Positions 1-5,831 of a stretch of 6,526 nt of DNA are shown here, piece after piece. The translations under genes were made by a program, and so were the position numbers. The stretch's first letter is position 1, and each line of letters opens with the position of its first letter. The notes below the pieces were generated by a model that saw only the letters and a program-made list of their open reading frames with translations, did no database searches and was not told the origin of the DNA. The DNA lies in assembly GCA_002720285.1 (NCBI GenBank), contig PBHT01000032.1, positions 17,433 to 23,958 of the forward strand. Direction: 5' to 3'. The DNA is from Acidobacteriota bacterium (GTDB lineage Bacteria; Acidobacteriota; Vicinamibacteria; Vicinamibacterales; UBA823).

Positions 1-1
1 G

Positions 2-1228
2 CTTTGGGGAGAAGCGATTAAGGTGCTGGAGCGTCTTGTGGAGCGCGAGGTGATTTTTGCTAGTTCTTATCCGATGGTGCATTACTATCTCGGCTATTTC
101 CATGGCCAGTCTGATAATAAGGCTGAGGCCGTTACCAGTTACCAGCGGGCCGCCGGAATGCCGGCCGAATACGGTTTTCCGTTCAGACTGGAAAGTATTG
201 AGATATTGGAGGCCGCGCTCAACGCACATCCTGACGACCATAGGGCCCATTATTATCTAGGCAACCTGCTCTACGAGATCCAACCCGAGCTGGCGATCAG
301 TCACTGGGAGAAGTCGCGCGATCTCTTCAACGGTTTTTCAACTTCTTACCGGAACCTCGGGTGGGCCTATTATCGAACGCGGGGCAATCTTACAGCGGCA
401 ATCGAGAGTTACGAGCGAGCAGTCGCGCTTGACCGAAATGACACGCGGCTCTACGTTGAACTCGACGAACTGTATCAGGCCGCAAACGTGCCAATCGATA
501 CGCGCCTCCACATGGTTTCGGTCAATCATGAGGTCCTTGAGCGGCGAAGCGATAGTCTCCTTCGGGCGCTCATGGTGCAGGTGTTGGCAGGTGACTACGG
601 AACAGTCATTAGGACTCTTGAAGCAAACCAGTTCTTTGTGGCCGAAGGCGGTGGGCGCGTGCACGGCGTGTTTGTGGATGCGCATCTCTTACGCGGGTTA
701 ACCCGGTTAAAGGGCGGGCAGGCTCGTGAGGCGTTGGCTGACTTTGAGCGGGCCTCTGAGTACCCCGAGAATTTATCAGTCGCGAGGCCTAGGAACGACC
801 GACGTGCTTCTCAGGTGGCCTATTACACTGCTCTTGCGCATCACGCGTTGGGGGAGACTGAGCGAGCTTCCGAGTATTTCCGGCGCGCAGCGGATCAACC
901 TGGCACCGAGCGCTGGCCAGACACGTGGACCTATCAGGCTCTTTCGCTTGAGAGATTGGGTTACGCTGACGAGGCTCGGGAAAAGCTTGAGGCGGTGGTC
1001 AATGCGGCCGAGATTCAGCTCGCAGAAACCAGAGATGATGTAGATTTTTTCGCCAAGTTCGGGAGTCGCGCTTCCGAGGCCACTCTTCGTGCGAGGGCTC
1101 TTTCGATGCTTGGATTCGCACAGCAAGCGCTCGGTAGGACGGAGGAGGCCAGAACGAGCTTTGGGCGCGCAGTTGAACTCGACGTGTCGCAATTGTGGGC
1201 GCAGTACTATCTCATCTCGCTTCCCTAA
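2..1228 (+). CDS. TPR-repeat protein, C-terminal part of a DUF5107-type protein (5' partial)
   Basis: The frame is open from base 2 and continues a TPR helix (LWGEAIKVLERL), so the gene starts upstream of the window; the GTG at base 23 is an internal valine, not the start. The visible 408 residues are helical repeats of TPR type: HYYLGYF and HYYLGNLLYE (first ~85 residues), YRNLGWAYY followed by AIESYERAVALD (~115-145), YYTALAHHALGETERASEYFRRA (~280-300), and a last repeat ending near the stop. The order of repeats, the YRNLGWAYY segment and the EGGGRVHG..HLLRGL segment match my memory of the C-terminal half of large DUF5107/TPR proteins (about 1,100 residues), where an N-terminal mutarotase-like DUF5107 domain precedes the TPRs. 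The TPR assignment is direct; the DUF5107 assignment is inference because that domain would lie off the window. The next gene is itself a DUF5107-like protein, which supports the link. Substrate and partners are unknown. Confidence 0.85.
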   Translation, partial: LWGEAIKVLERLVEREVIFASSYPMVHYYLGYFHGQSDNKAEAVTSYQRAAGMPAEYGFPFRLESIEILEAALNAHPDDHRAHYYLGNLLYEIQPELAISHWEKSRDLFNGFSTSYRNLGWAYYRTRGNLTAAIESYERAVALDRNDTRLYVELDELYQAANVPIDTRLHMVSVNHEVLERRSDSLLRALMVQVLAGDYGTVIRTLEANQFFVAEGGGRVHGVFVDAHLLRGLTRLKGGQAREALADFERASEYPENLSVARPRNDRRASQVAYYTALAHHALGETERASEYFRRAADQPGTERWPDTWTYQALSLERLGYADEAREKLEAVVNAAEIQLAETRDDVDFFAKFGSRASEATLRARALSMLGFAQQALGRTEEARTSFGRAVELDVSQLWAQYYLISLP

Positions 1229-1290
1229 ACCGATACTGGCACGTACTACTCTTAGCAGGTCACGTTTTGCGTACAGGTAACCCCCGACGC

Positions 1291-2661
1291 ATGATTGTTG
1301 TTTTGGTCGCACTGCTGTGTGCTGGCATCCAGTCGGGTGCTGTATCGGGGCAGCCTGAGGTAGGTAGCTTCTTGCTCGATACGACTACACTGACGATTCC
1401 ACAGGTTGACTACGAGCCGGCCATTTACTATCGCGATGGTGATCCCTATCCACACCTCGATTTGCAGAAGGTGGATCGGCATCGTGTTATTCATAAGGAA
1501 CATGTCGCTGTTGTGATGGAGAACCGATATGTCAAGCTGACTTTACTGCCCGAAATGGGACGAGTCTATTCGTTAATCTACAAGCCAACTGGAAATGAAA
1601 CGCTCTGGCAGAACGATGTCGCAACGGTTGGTGGAGCTTCGAATGACACCGGCTGGTGGCTCTGGATCGGTGGCATCGAATACACGTTACCCGGTGACGA
1701 ACACGGCACCACGTGGGCAATGCCATGGGCCTGGGAGATTGTTGAAGACTCCTCTTATCGGAAGGCCATCCGGATGCGAGTCCGTGAGCCGTCCACCGGT
1801 CTTGAGGAGTCGCTAGACATCGCCATTGTGCCTGGGAAAGCCTACTTCACTGCGCGGGTTCAGATAAGGAATCCAACAAGCGCGACAGTTGAGTACGCAC
1901 ATTGGGTCAACCCACAGTGGGCCCCAGGTGGTGAGAACGGATTGACCGATCATACTGAATTTATCATTCCGACAGAACGTATTCTCATCGAGAAACGCTG
2001 GCAAGCAAATCTTGGGCCGAGCCCTCAGATATGGGATGGAAATCCCCTCCGGTTTATCCAAGGCTGGAGCCGGATGGGTGATTTGATGGCTGACGGGTTG
2101 ACATCCGGGTTCTATAGTGCCTACTCACACGACGCTGATGAAGGGATCGTTCGGGTATTCGACCCCGAAAAGACACCCGGCGTCGACGTTTGGACCTATG
2201 GCTTTAGACCGCAACGAATTCCGATGGGCTCTGGGGCGGCGAATGCTGGATATGTCGAGATGTGGGGCGGGACAAGTCCAACTTATCCAGACGCTCGCCA
2301 ACCCCTCGAGCCAGGCGCTTCCATCCAGTGGACCGAGTGGATGTATCCGTATCAACGGACGCGTGGACTCGACTACGCCGACGAAAACGTAGCGATCAAT
2401 TTCCAGGTTGTTTCCGATGCGCGTCGGGTAGTCGTTGGGCTTTGTCCGTCTGGTGATTGGTCAGGATCTGTGGAATTGTGGCGGGGTTCTGATCTCGGCC
2501 TAGCGGATGAGCGAGAGCCCCTGCGACACTGGGAGGTTACGGCTAATCCGGAGCGACCATTTTTCCAAACGCCGAACCTTCAAGAACTAGTTGTTTCGGA
2601 ATTTGATGATCTCCGCTTACGAGTGGGCTCGAATCGGAGCGGGTGGATAGTCATAGACTAA
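1291..2661 (+). CDS. Exported DUF5107-domain protein without TPRs
   Basis: Encodes 456 residues from the ATG at 1291. Residues 1 to about 20 form a hydrophobic signal peptide (MIVVLVALLCAG) with likely cleavage near AVSG/QPEV; there is no good lipobox, since Cys10 is preceded by ALL. The mature protein begins a DUF5107-like region around residue 76 with ENRYVKLTLLPEMGRVYSL, then WWLWIGGIEYTLPG, a central IQIxNP-type strand (VQIRNPTSATVEYAHWVNP) and a Trp-rich segment ending in WTEWMYPY. This fits the galactose-mutarotase-like beta-sandwich described for DUF5107; a role in binding or processing extracytoplasmic carbohydrate is inference. The start is uncertain. The frame is open back to a GTG at 1195 inside the previous gene. 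A TTG at 1267, seven bases after an AGG, would add the basic stretch RTGNPRR before the hydrophobic core and give a better signal-peptide n-region. The gene lies close behind a TPR gene of the same apparent family and 12 bases before pcs, suggesting an operon. Confidence 0.8.
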   Translation: MIVVLVALLCAGIQSGAVSGQPEVGSFLLDTTTLTIPQVDYEPAIYYRDGDPYPHLDLQKVDRHRVIHKEHVAVVMENRYVKLTLLPEMGRVYSLIYKPTGNETLWQNDVATVGGASNDTGWWLWIGGIEYTLPGDEHGTTWAMPWAWEIVEDSSYRKAIRMRVREPSTGLEESLDIAIVPGKAYFTARVQIRNPTSATVEYAHWVNPQWAPGGENGLTDHTEFIIPTERILIEKRWQANLGPSPQIWDGNPLRFIQGWSRMGDLMADGLTSGFYSAYSHDADEGIVRVFDPEKTPGVDVWTYGFRPQRIPMGSGAANAGYVEMWGGTSPTYPDARQPLEPGASIQWTEWMYPYQRTRGLDYADENVAINFQVVSDARRVVVGLCPSGDWSGSVELWRGSDLGLADEREPLRHWEVTANPERPFFQTPNLQELVVSEFDDLRLRVGSNRSGWIVID

Positions 2662-2673
2662 AGTGTTTCCGGT

Positions 2674-3423
2674 ATGCCCAACGGTCTCCGAGTAGCGATT
2701 CCTTCCTCAGGCAGTGCGTTGTGGGCTGCGTGGATCGTCCATCTCTACACGGCAATAGGCGCCGTGTTGGCGCTATTTGCAGTTCGAGCGTTCGCGGTTG
2801 GTGATCCACGTGAGGGATTTTTGTGGCTTTATGCCACGGTCGTCATCGACGCGAGTGATGGATGGTTTGCACGCCGTCTGGCTGTTGACCGACGTGTTCC
2901 AGCACTCGACGGTGCACTATTGGACAACATTATCGACTACCTGACGTTTGTGTTTGTACCAGCTTGGGTCATATCGTTTGAAGCGGTAGTGCCTACGGGT
3001 TGGGGAATACCGCTGGCCACCGCAATGCTTCTGAGCAGCGCCTACGGTTTCAGCCATCGTGAGGCGAAGAGCGCTGACTATTTCTTTCGAGGATTCCCAT
3101 CCTATTGGAACATCGTGATGTTCTATCTGTACACTCTCGGTGCGCCGACTGTGGTCAATGGACTTATCGTTGCCGTGTTGTGCACGTGTGTGTTTGTACC
3201 GGTTGGGTTCTTGCACCCGGCGAGGACTCCAACGCTGCGGGGTTGGACGTTAGCCGCCAGTGTTGTCTGGGCGGCATTGCTTCTTGTGCTGGCCTGGTCC
3301 TTTGACGGTACCCCTAGCTCTCTGGCGGTCTGGTCGCTCCTTTTCCCTTTGTATTATGCAGGACTATCATTCGTCCTGTATGCGCGACGCGATCCAGCCG
3401 TCCAGAGACCAGTGGGGCTTTAG
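2674..3423 (+). CDS. pcs: Phosphatidylcholine synthase (CDP-diacylglycerol-choline O-phosphatidyltransferase)
   Basis: An integral membrane enzyme of 249 residues that would condense choline with CDP-diacylglycerol to give phosphatidylcholine and CMP (EC 2.7.8.24) in the inner membrane. It belongs to the CDP-alcohol phosphatidyltransferases. The signature is complete: Asp59, then Asp62-Gly63-x2-Ala66-Arg67, twelve residues, Gly80-x3-Asp84-x3-Asp88. The twelve-residue spacer distinguishes bacterial Pcs from the usual eight-residue spacer of related enzymes. A second Pcs-like block, FFRGFPSYWNIV at 137-148, strengthens the call, and HLYTAIGAVLAL near residue 23 resembles the Pcs N-terminus. About seven or eight hydrophobic segments are visible and the length is normal for Pcs. 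The ATG follows the preceding stop by 12 bases with no obvious Shine-Dalgarno, so translation may be coupled to the upstream gene. Pcs needs choline from outside; no choline transporter is present in this window. Confidence 0.9.
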   Translation: MPNGLRVAIPSSGSALWAAWIVHLYTAIGAVLALFAVRAFAVGDPREGFLWLYATVVIDASDGWFARRLAVDRRVPALDGALLDNIIDYLTFVFVPAWVISFEAVVPTGWGIPLATAMLLSSAYGFSHREAKSADYFFRGFPSYWNIVMFYLYTLGAPTVVNGLIVAVLCTCVFVPVGFLHPARTPTLRGWTLAASVVWAALLLVLAWSFDGTPSSLAVWSLLFPLYYAGLSFVLYARRDPAVQRPVGL

Positions 3424-3462
3424 GTGTTTGAGCAGAGCGTTGGCGTGTTGCGCAGGCAGAAG

Positions 3463-3491
3463 GGGTCTAACCTGACTCTTCTAGGGTCTAA
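3463..3491. repeat. Direct repeat GGGTCTAA, two copies 21 bases apart
   Basis: GGGTCTAA occurs at 3463-3470 and again at 3484-3491, a spacing of exactly 21 bases or two helical turns. The second copy ends six bases before a TTGACA. This is the geometry of a pair of activator or repressor half-sites on one face of the helix. Only the repeat is seen; the regulatory role is inference, and an eight-base repeat could arise by chance. Confidence 0.35.
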
Positions 3492-3497
3492 TGCTGC

Positions 3498-3525
3498 TTG
3501 ACATTGCTATCGTTCTCGTTAATCT
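3498..3525 (+). promoter_or_regulatory. Possible sigma70-type promoter for the BRCT/MerR/TPR gene
   Basis: A perfect -35 hexamer TTGACA (3498-3503) is followed after 16 bases by TAATCT (3520-3525), a weak -10 that keeps only the first two bases and the last T of TATAAT. It would give a leader of roughly 115 bases before the GTG at 3647. The exact -35 and its place just before a gene after a 223-base gap favour it; the poor -10 counts against it. Confidence 0.35.
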
Positions 3526-3634
3526 TTCACTGCAAATCACAGAGTATGCGAAATGATGTGGAGATTCGTTATCCATACCTGATGCATTGTCAGCTTTGCC
3601 AAGTTGTCGTGTTACGTTTTCAACACGCCACGGT

Positions 3635-3638
3635 GGAG
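3635..3638 (+). promoter_or_regulatory. Ribosome binding site GGAG deciding the GTG start at 3647
   Basis: GGAG sits eight bases before the GTG at 3647, close to ideal spacing. The longer reading from TTG at 3587 has no comparable site and adds twenty residues of low-complexity, non-domain sequence, so 3647 is preferred. Confidence 0.6.
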
Positions 3639-3646
3639 ATTCCCCG

Positions 3647-4831
3647 GTGACGTCGTTATCCCCATCGCATAGTAGGGTAATTCCCGCTGCATCGTTTGCG
3701 AACCAGGTCGTTGTCTTTACCGGCCGACTTGCATCATTAAGTCGCAAAGAGGCGTGCGTGTTGGTCCAGCGGCTCGGCGGCGAAACTGCCGATGAGGTGA
3801 GCTCCCGCACGACTATGCTCGTGGTTGGTGAGGGTGTTTCAGAGCGGTCGGGTTCTTTCCAGGTCAAACATCAGGGACCATCTCGTGGTAGCGAGAGCAA
3901 GAAACTCAAAAAGGCTGAGGAAGTGAATGCTCGGAGGCCTGGGAAGGTACAGATTCTCACCGAAACGGACTTTTGTGGTCTGGGAGGGCTACCCGCGCCT
4001 GAGGTGCCGGGGCATCAACTTTACAGTGTTCGTGAAATCCGAGAGCTATATCCGACAGTTCGTGATGACCATCTCCGTTATCTTGAGAAGTGGCGACTTA
4101 TTGGCTCTGTAACCCGAACCAACGCAGATCGCTATTACGAGTTTCCCGACCTTGCCGTCATCAAGCAAGTGAGCGTTGAGCTCAGTGAGGCGAAGCCGTT
4201 TCGCGCGATCGTCCGCTCTCTTGTTTCCCAGCGGGAGGGGCAGCTCACATTTGATTTTCAGCTTGGCCGGAACAGTTTGGCGCAGCCTGCCAAGGTGGTG
4301 ACGCTGCAGGTGCAAAGTAAACCACCCTTGCCTGATCTTGGTCAGATCAAGCCAGGAGCCATGGATTGTCAGTCGGATCTGGCCGCCCGATATTTCAGTG
4401 AGGGAGCTGATTTGGACGAGGGTGACGCGGAACAGCAGGAGCGAGCAGTTGTCGCCTATCGGCAGGCGCTTGCGCTTGACCCGTCATTGGTACCGGCGCT
4501 GGTGAATCTTGCGAATCTACACTACGCCCGCGACGAACTCATTGAAGCTTTGGCTCTCTATGAGCGTGCGATTCATTTGGAACCTGATTGCTTCGAAGCA
4601 TATTTTAATCTGGGAAATATCCAACACGATCTCGGTAGATTTGGAGACGCGCGCGACTGTTATCAATTGGCGGTGCGACTTAATCCCAGCCATGCGGACA
4701 CACACTTCTACCTGGCGGTAACTCTAGAAAAGTTGGGCCGTTCCAAGGACGCTCGTCCGCACTGGCAGGTGTATCAGCAGCTGGTGCCAGATGGTGAGTG
4801 GGTCGCGCTGGCTAAGGAATTCTCAGAATAG
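3647..4831 (+). CDS. BRCT / MerR-like helix-turn-helix / TPR fusion protein, putative regulator
   Basis: Encodes 394 residues from the GTG at 3647. Residues about 17-115 form a BRCT domain of the DNA-ligase/RFC1 kind: VVVFTGRLASLSRKEA, then QRLGGE and TMLVVGEG, closing with KKLKKAEE and VQILTETDF. A basic loop of about 20 residues separates VVGEG from KKLKKAEE. Residues about 125-180 resemble a MerR-type winged helix: LYSVREIRELYP, LRYLEKWRLIG and a wing ending YYEFPDLAVI. A GQLTFDF segment follows near 198-204. Residues about 242-380 hold three TPRs, with AVVAYRQALALDPS, ALALYERAIHLEP and RDCYQLAVRLNPS as their second helices. No signal peptide is visible, so it is cytoplasmic. I recall this domain order from uncharacterised proteins of Planctomycetes and Acidobacteria; no function is established to my knowledge. 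DNA binding through the winged helix, with BRCT and TPRs as partner-binding parts, is inference. It stands alone, converging with the minus-strand gene at 4883. Confidence 0.85.
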   Translation: MTSLSPSHSRVIPAASFANQVVVFTGRLASLSRKEACVLVQRLGGETADEVSSRTTMLVVGEGVSERSGSFQVKHQGPSRGSESKKLKKAEEVNARRPGKVQILTETDFCGLGGLPAPEVPGHQLYSVREIRELYPTVRDDHLRYLEKWRLIGSVTRTNADRYYEFPDLAVIKQVSVELSEAKPFRAIVRSLVSQREGQLTFDFQLGRNSLAQPAKVVTLQVQSKPPLPDLGQIKPGAMDCQSDLAARYFSEGADLDEGDAEQQERAVVAYRQALALDPSLVPALVNLANLHYARDELIEALALYERAIHLEPDCFEAYFNLGNIQHDLGRFGDARDCYQLAVRLNPSHADTHFYLAVTLEKLGRSKDARPHWQVYQQLVPDGEWVALAKEFSE

Positions 4832-4882
4832 GGTCTTGGGCGGCAGGTTTAAATCACCGAGCTATCAGGTCAACGCTAACTA
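4832..4882. other. Convergent intergenic gap without a clear terminator
   Basis: These 51 bases separate two convergent stop codons. I find only short inverted pairs (for example CAACG and CGTTG with a long loop, extending past the gap) and no GC-rich hairpin followed by a T run on either strand. Termination here may be Rho-dependent, or the two transcripts may overlap. Confidence 0.4.
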
Positions 4883-5164
4883 TTAAGTGTTCCCGTTGGT
4901 GTCAGGCTTTCTTCTTGGAGCCCGCCGCACCTTAAACAATTTACACTCAGCGCACCAGGCCTCGGGATTGAAGTCCGTCATGCCAGTAAACGGAAGAACG
5001 TCTCGGTGTGAACAGTAGCTGGGTTCATTACCATCTGGCATCGTATGCCAACGGCATGAACGGAAACGCAGGATCGGGGAACCATCCTCGGTTTGCGCAA
5101 CTGATTCAGATTTTTCGTTTCTTGATGCCGACTCGACTGGTCCGGTGTGTGGGTAGTCACTCAT
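4883..5164 (-). CDS. Small Cys/His-rich protein, probable zinc-binding
   Basis: Encodes 93 residues from the ATG at 5164. The first 30 residues are polar and probably disordered. The core carries Cys37-x2-His40, Cys51-x-His53 and Cys71-x2-Cys74 (CRWH, YCSHRDV, WCAECKLFK), followed by a basic tail (KVRRAPRRK). The paired Cys/His ligands and the CxxC knuckle suggest one zinc site of ribbon type; this is read from spacing only and I do not recognise a named family. The basic tail could contact nucleic acid. There is no signal peptide or membrane segment. It lies 109 bases downstream of infA on the same strand, so it may be co-transcribed with infA or have its own promoter. No clear Shine-Dalgarno precedes the ATG. 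The regular spacing of conserved-looking residues argues that it is a real gene despite its size. Confidence 0.65.
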   Translation of the reverse strand: MSDYPHTGPVESASRNEKSESVAQTEDGSPILRFRSCRWHTMPDGNEPSYCSHRDVLPFTGMTDFNPEAWCAECKLFKVRRAPRRKPDTNGNT

Positions 5165-5206
5165 GAGTGCCGGTGTTGGTAGGTTGCTCCCCAGTTAGCA
5201 GAGAAC

Positions 5207-5212
5207 ATTATC
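5207..5212 (-). promoter_or_regulatory. Possible -10 element for the zinc-binding protein gene
   Basis: On the minus strand this reads GATAAT, five of six matches to TATAAT, 42 bases before the ATG at 5164. Seventeen bases further upstream is ATTTCA, a poor -35 with three matches. It would allow the small gene to be transcribed apart from infA. Weak support. Confidence 0.22.
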
Positions 5213-5273
5213 CTTGCACCTCTCTAGACTGAAATACTCACGTTGGAGTTTCGCAGGGTTGATCGCAAGTAGG

Positions 5274-5492
5274 CTAACGCGCGCGGAATGTGATGATGCC
5301 ACGCGCCGGGTCGTATGGTGATACACCGATAGTCACCCGGTCTCCCGGCACGACCCTGATTCGGAAGCGTCTCATGCGGCCGCTTAGCTGGGCGAGTACT
5401 TCGTGCCCTGCGTCACACTCTACTCGATAAAGTCCGCCACTGTGTACTGCAACGACCGTTCCTTGAACGTCGATTAAGTCCTCTTTGCTCAA
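5274..5492 (-). CDS. infA: Translation initiation factor IF-1
   Basis: Encodes 72 residues, the usual length of bacterial IF-1. It is one OB-fold that binds the ribosomal A site on the 30S subunit and helps IF-2 and IF-3 select the initiator tRNA. Family landmarks run the whole length: MSKEDLIDVQGTVV at the start, RVECDAGHEVLAQLSG, the basic RMRRFRIRV strand, and GDRVTIGVSPYDPARGIITFR at the end. The start is TTG rather than ATG, with GGAAGGG eight bases upstream; the alignment to residue 1 of other IF-1 proteins leaves little doubt. Unlike the common setting in a ribosomal-protein cluster next to rpmJ or secY, here it stands apart, upstream of a small zinc-binding gene and divergent from a PLDc_N/TPR gene. 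Many bacteria carry such detached infA copies, so it need not be the only one in the genome. Confidence 0.95.
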   Translation of the reverse strand: MSKEDLIDVQGTVVAVHSGGLYRVECDAGHEVLAQLSGRMRRFRIRVVPGDRVTIGVSPYDPARGIITFRAR

Positions 5493-5500
5493 ACGTGAAT

Positions 5501-5507
5501 CCCTTCC
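5501..5507 (-). promoter_or_regulatory. Ribosome binding site GGAAGGG of infA
   Basis: On the minus strand GGAAGGG lies eight bases before the TTG start at 5492. This purine run supports use of the rare start codon; no in-frame ATG or GTG occurs nearby upstream. Confidence 0.6.
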
Positions 5508-5527
5508 GCCGAGTAGTGTCCCACAAG

Positions 5528-5550
5528 CTGACGCATCTGTGCAACGTCAG
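5528..5550. repeat. Inverted repeat CTGACG/CGTCAG in the infA leader
   Basis: CTGACG (5528-5533) and CGTCAG (5545-5550) are exact reverse complements around an 11-base spacer. An overlapping alternative pairs GCTGAC (5527-5532) with GTCAGC (5550-5555). It lies 36 to 58 bases upstream of the infA start, so it could be an operator or an mRNA hairpin in the leader. Only the symmetry is seen. Confidence 0.4.
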
Positions 5551-5585
5551 TCAGCACTATGGTCACGTATGTATTTACTTCGACC

Positions 5586-5603
5586 AGGACACTAAATGGT
5601 CCT
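5586..5603. repeat. Inverted repeat AGGAC/GTCCT
   Basis: AGGAC (5586-5590) and GTCCT (5599-5603) flank an eight-base AT-rich spacer, an operator-like arrangement in the divergent region. The arms are only five bases, so chance occurrence is possible. Confidence 0.3.
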
Positions 5604-5669
5604 ACTGTCACCGTAAGGCACAGCTGCATTAGAATCTAAGACTGTGGCAATCACATCGTGGCTGTTCGC

Positions 5670-5698
5670 CCGGTACCCCACCGGTAGCGTATGCTAAC
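5670..5698. repeat. Repeat CCGGTA at 11-base spacing overlapping a 16-base palindrome
   Basis: CCGGTA occurs at 5670-5675 and 5681-5686, one helical turn apart. The second copy overlaps an imperfect palindrome with arms GGTAGC (5683-5688) and GCTAAC (5693-5698), matching at five of six positions around GTAT. This is the most compact operator-like cluster in the region, about 135 bases before the + strand gene. Confidence 0.33.
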
Positions 5699-5816
5699 AG
5701 AGTTGATGTAGAAAGCACCGAGGCTGTTTTTCTGGTTCCCATTTTTTGAAATTGGCCCGCGCCGTCGGCATTGCTCAGTGGATGCTAGAGGTGGAAGGCC
5801 TCACGGTCGTCCGTCT

Positions 5817-5821
5817 GGAGG
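5817..5821 (+). promoter_or_regulatory. Ribosome binding site GGAGG of the PLDc_N/TPR gene
   Basis: GGAGG lies ten bases before the GTG at 5832, slightly long but acceptable. It fixes the start of a gene whose first codon already opens a membrane helix. Confidence 0.55.
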
Positions 5822-5831
5822 TTGCATCGAG

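Larger units (their letters stand above)
5493..5831. other. Divergent intergenic region between infA and the PLDc_N/TPR gene
   Basis: The 339 bases contain no convincing gene. The only open frames are short (26 codons from 5559 and 37 codons from a TTG at 5746, both + strand) without domain features. The region must hold the infA promoter and the promoter of the + strand gene, but I cannot point to a good -35/-10 pair on either strand. It contains several small symmetric elements listed separately. A T-rich stretch at about 5727-5747 is not preceded by a stable hairpin. Confidence 0.5.

Noticed and set aside
338..685. Minus-strand open frame of 115 codons
   Set aside because: Antisense shadow of the TPR repeats, with no domain features.
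776..1312. Long minus-strand open frame (178 codons) opposite the TPR gene
   Set aside because: It is antisense to a clear TPR coding region and has no recognisable domain; its composition looks like a shadow frame.
3587..3646. Longer N-terminus of the BRCT protein from TTG at 3587
   Set aside because: The extra residues are not part of the BRCT fold and there is no RBS before the TTG, whereas GGAG lies eight bases before GTG 3647.
3424..3646. Possible tRNA or structured RNA between pcs and the BRCT gene
   Set aside because: No cloverleaf, TPsiC-like arm or long complementary stems could be found.
3481..3867. Minus-strand open frame of 128 codons over the BRCT gene start
   Set aside because: It overlaps the BRCT domain in antisense and lacks any family resemblance. 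The + strand reading has a strong RBS and clear domain motifs.
5559..5639. Small + strand frame of 26 codons in the divergent region
   Set aside because: No Shine-Dalgarno, no recognisable motif, and expected by chance in this length.
5727..5748. T-rich stretch that might mark a terminator
   Set aside because: No stable GC-rich hairpin precedes it, and no + strand gene ends nearby.
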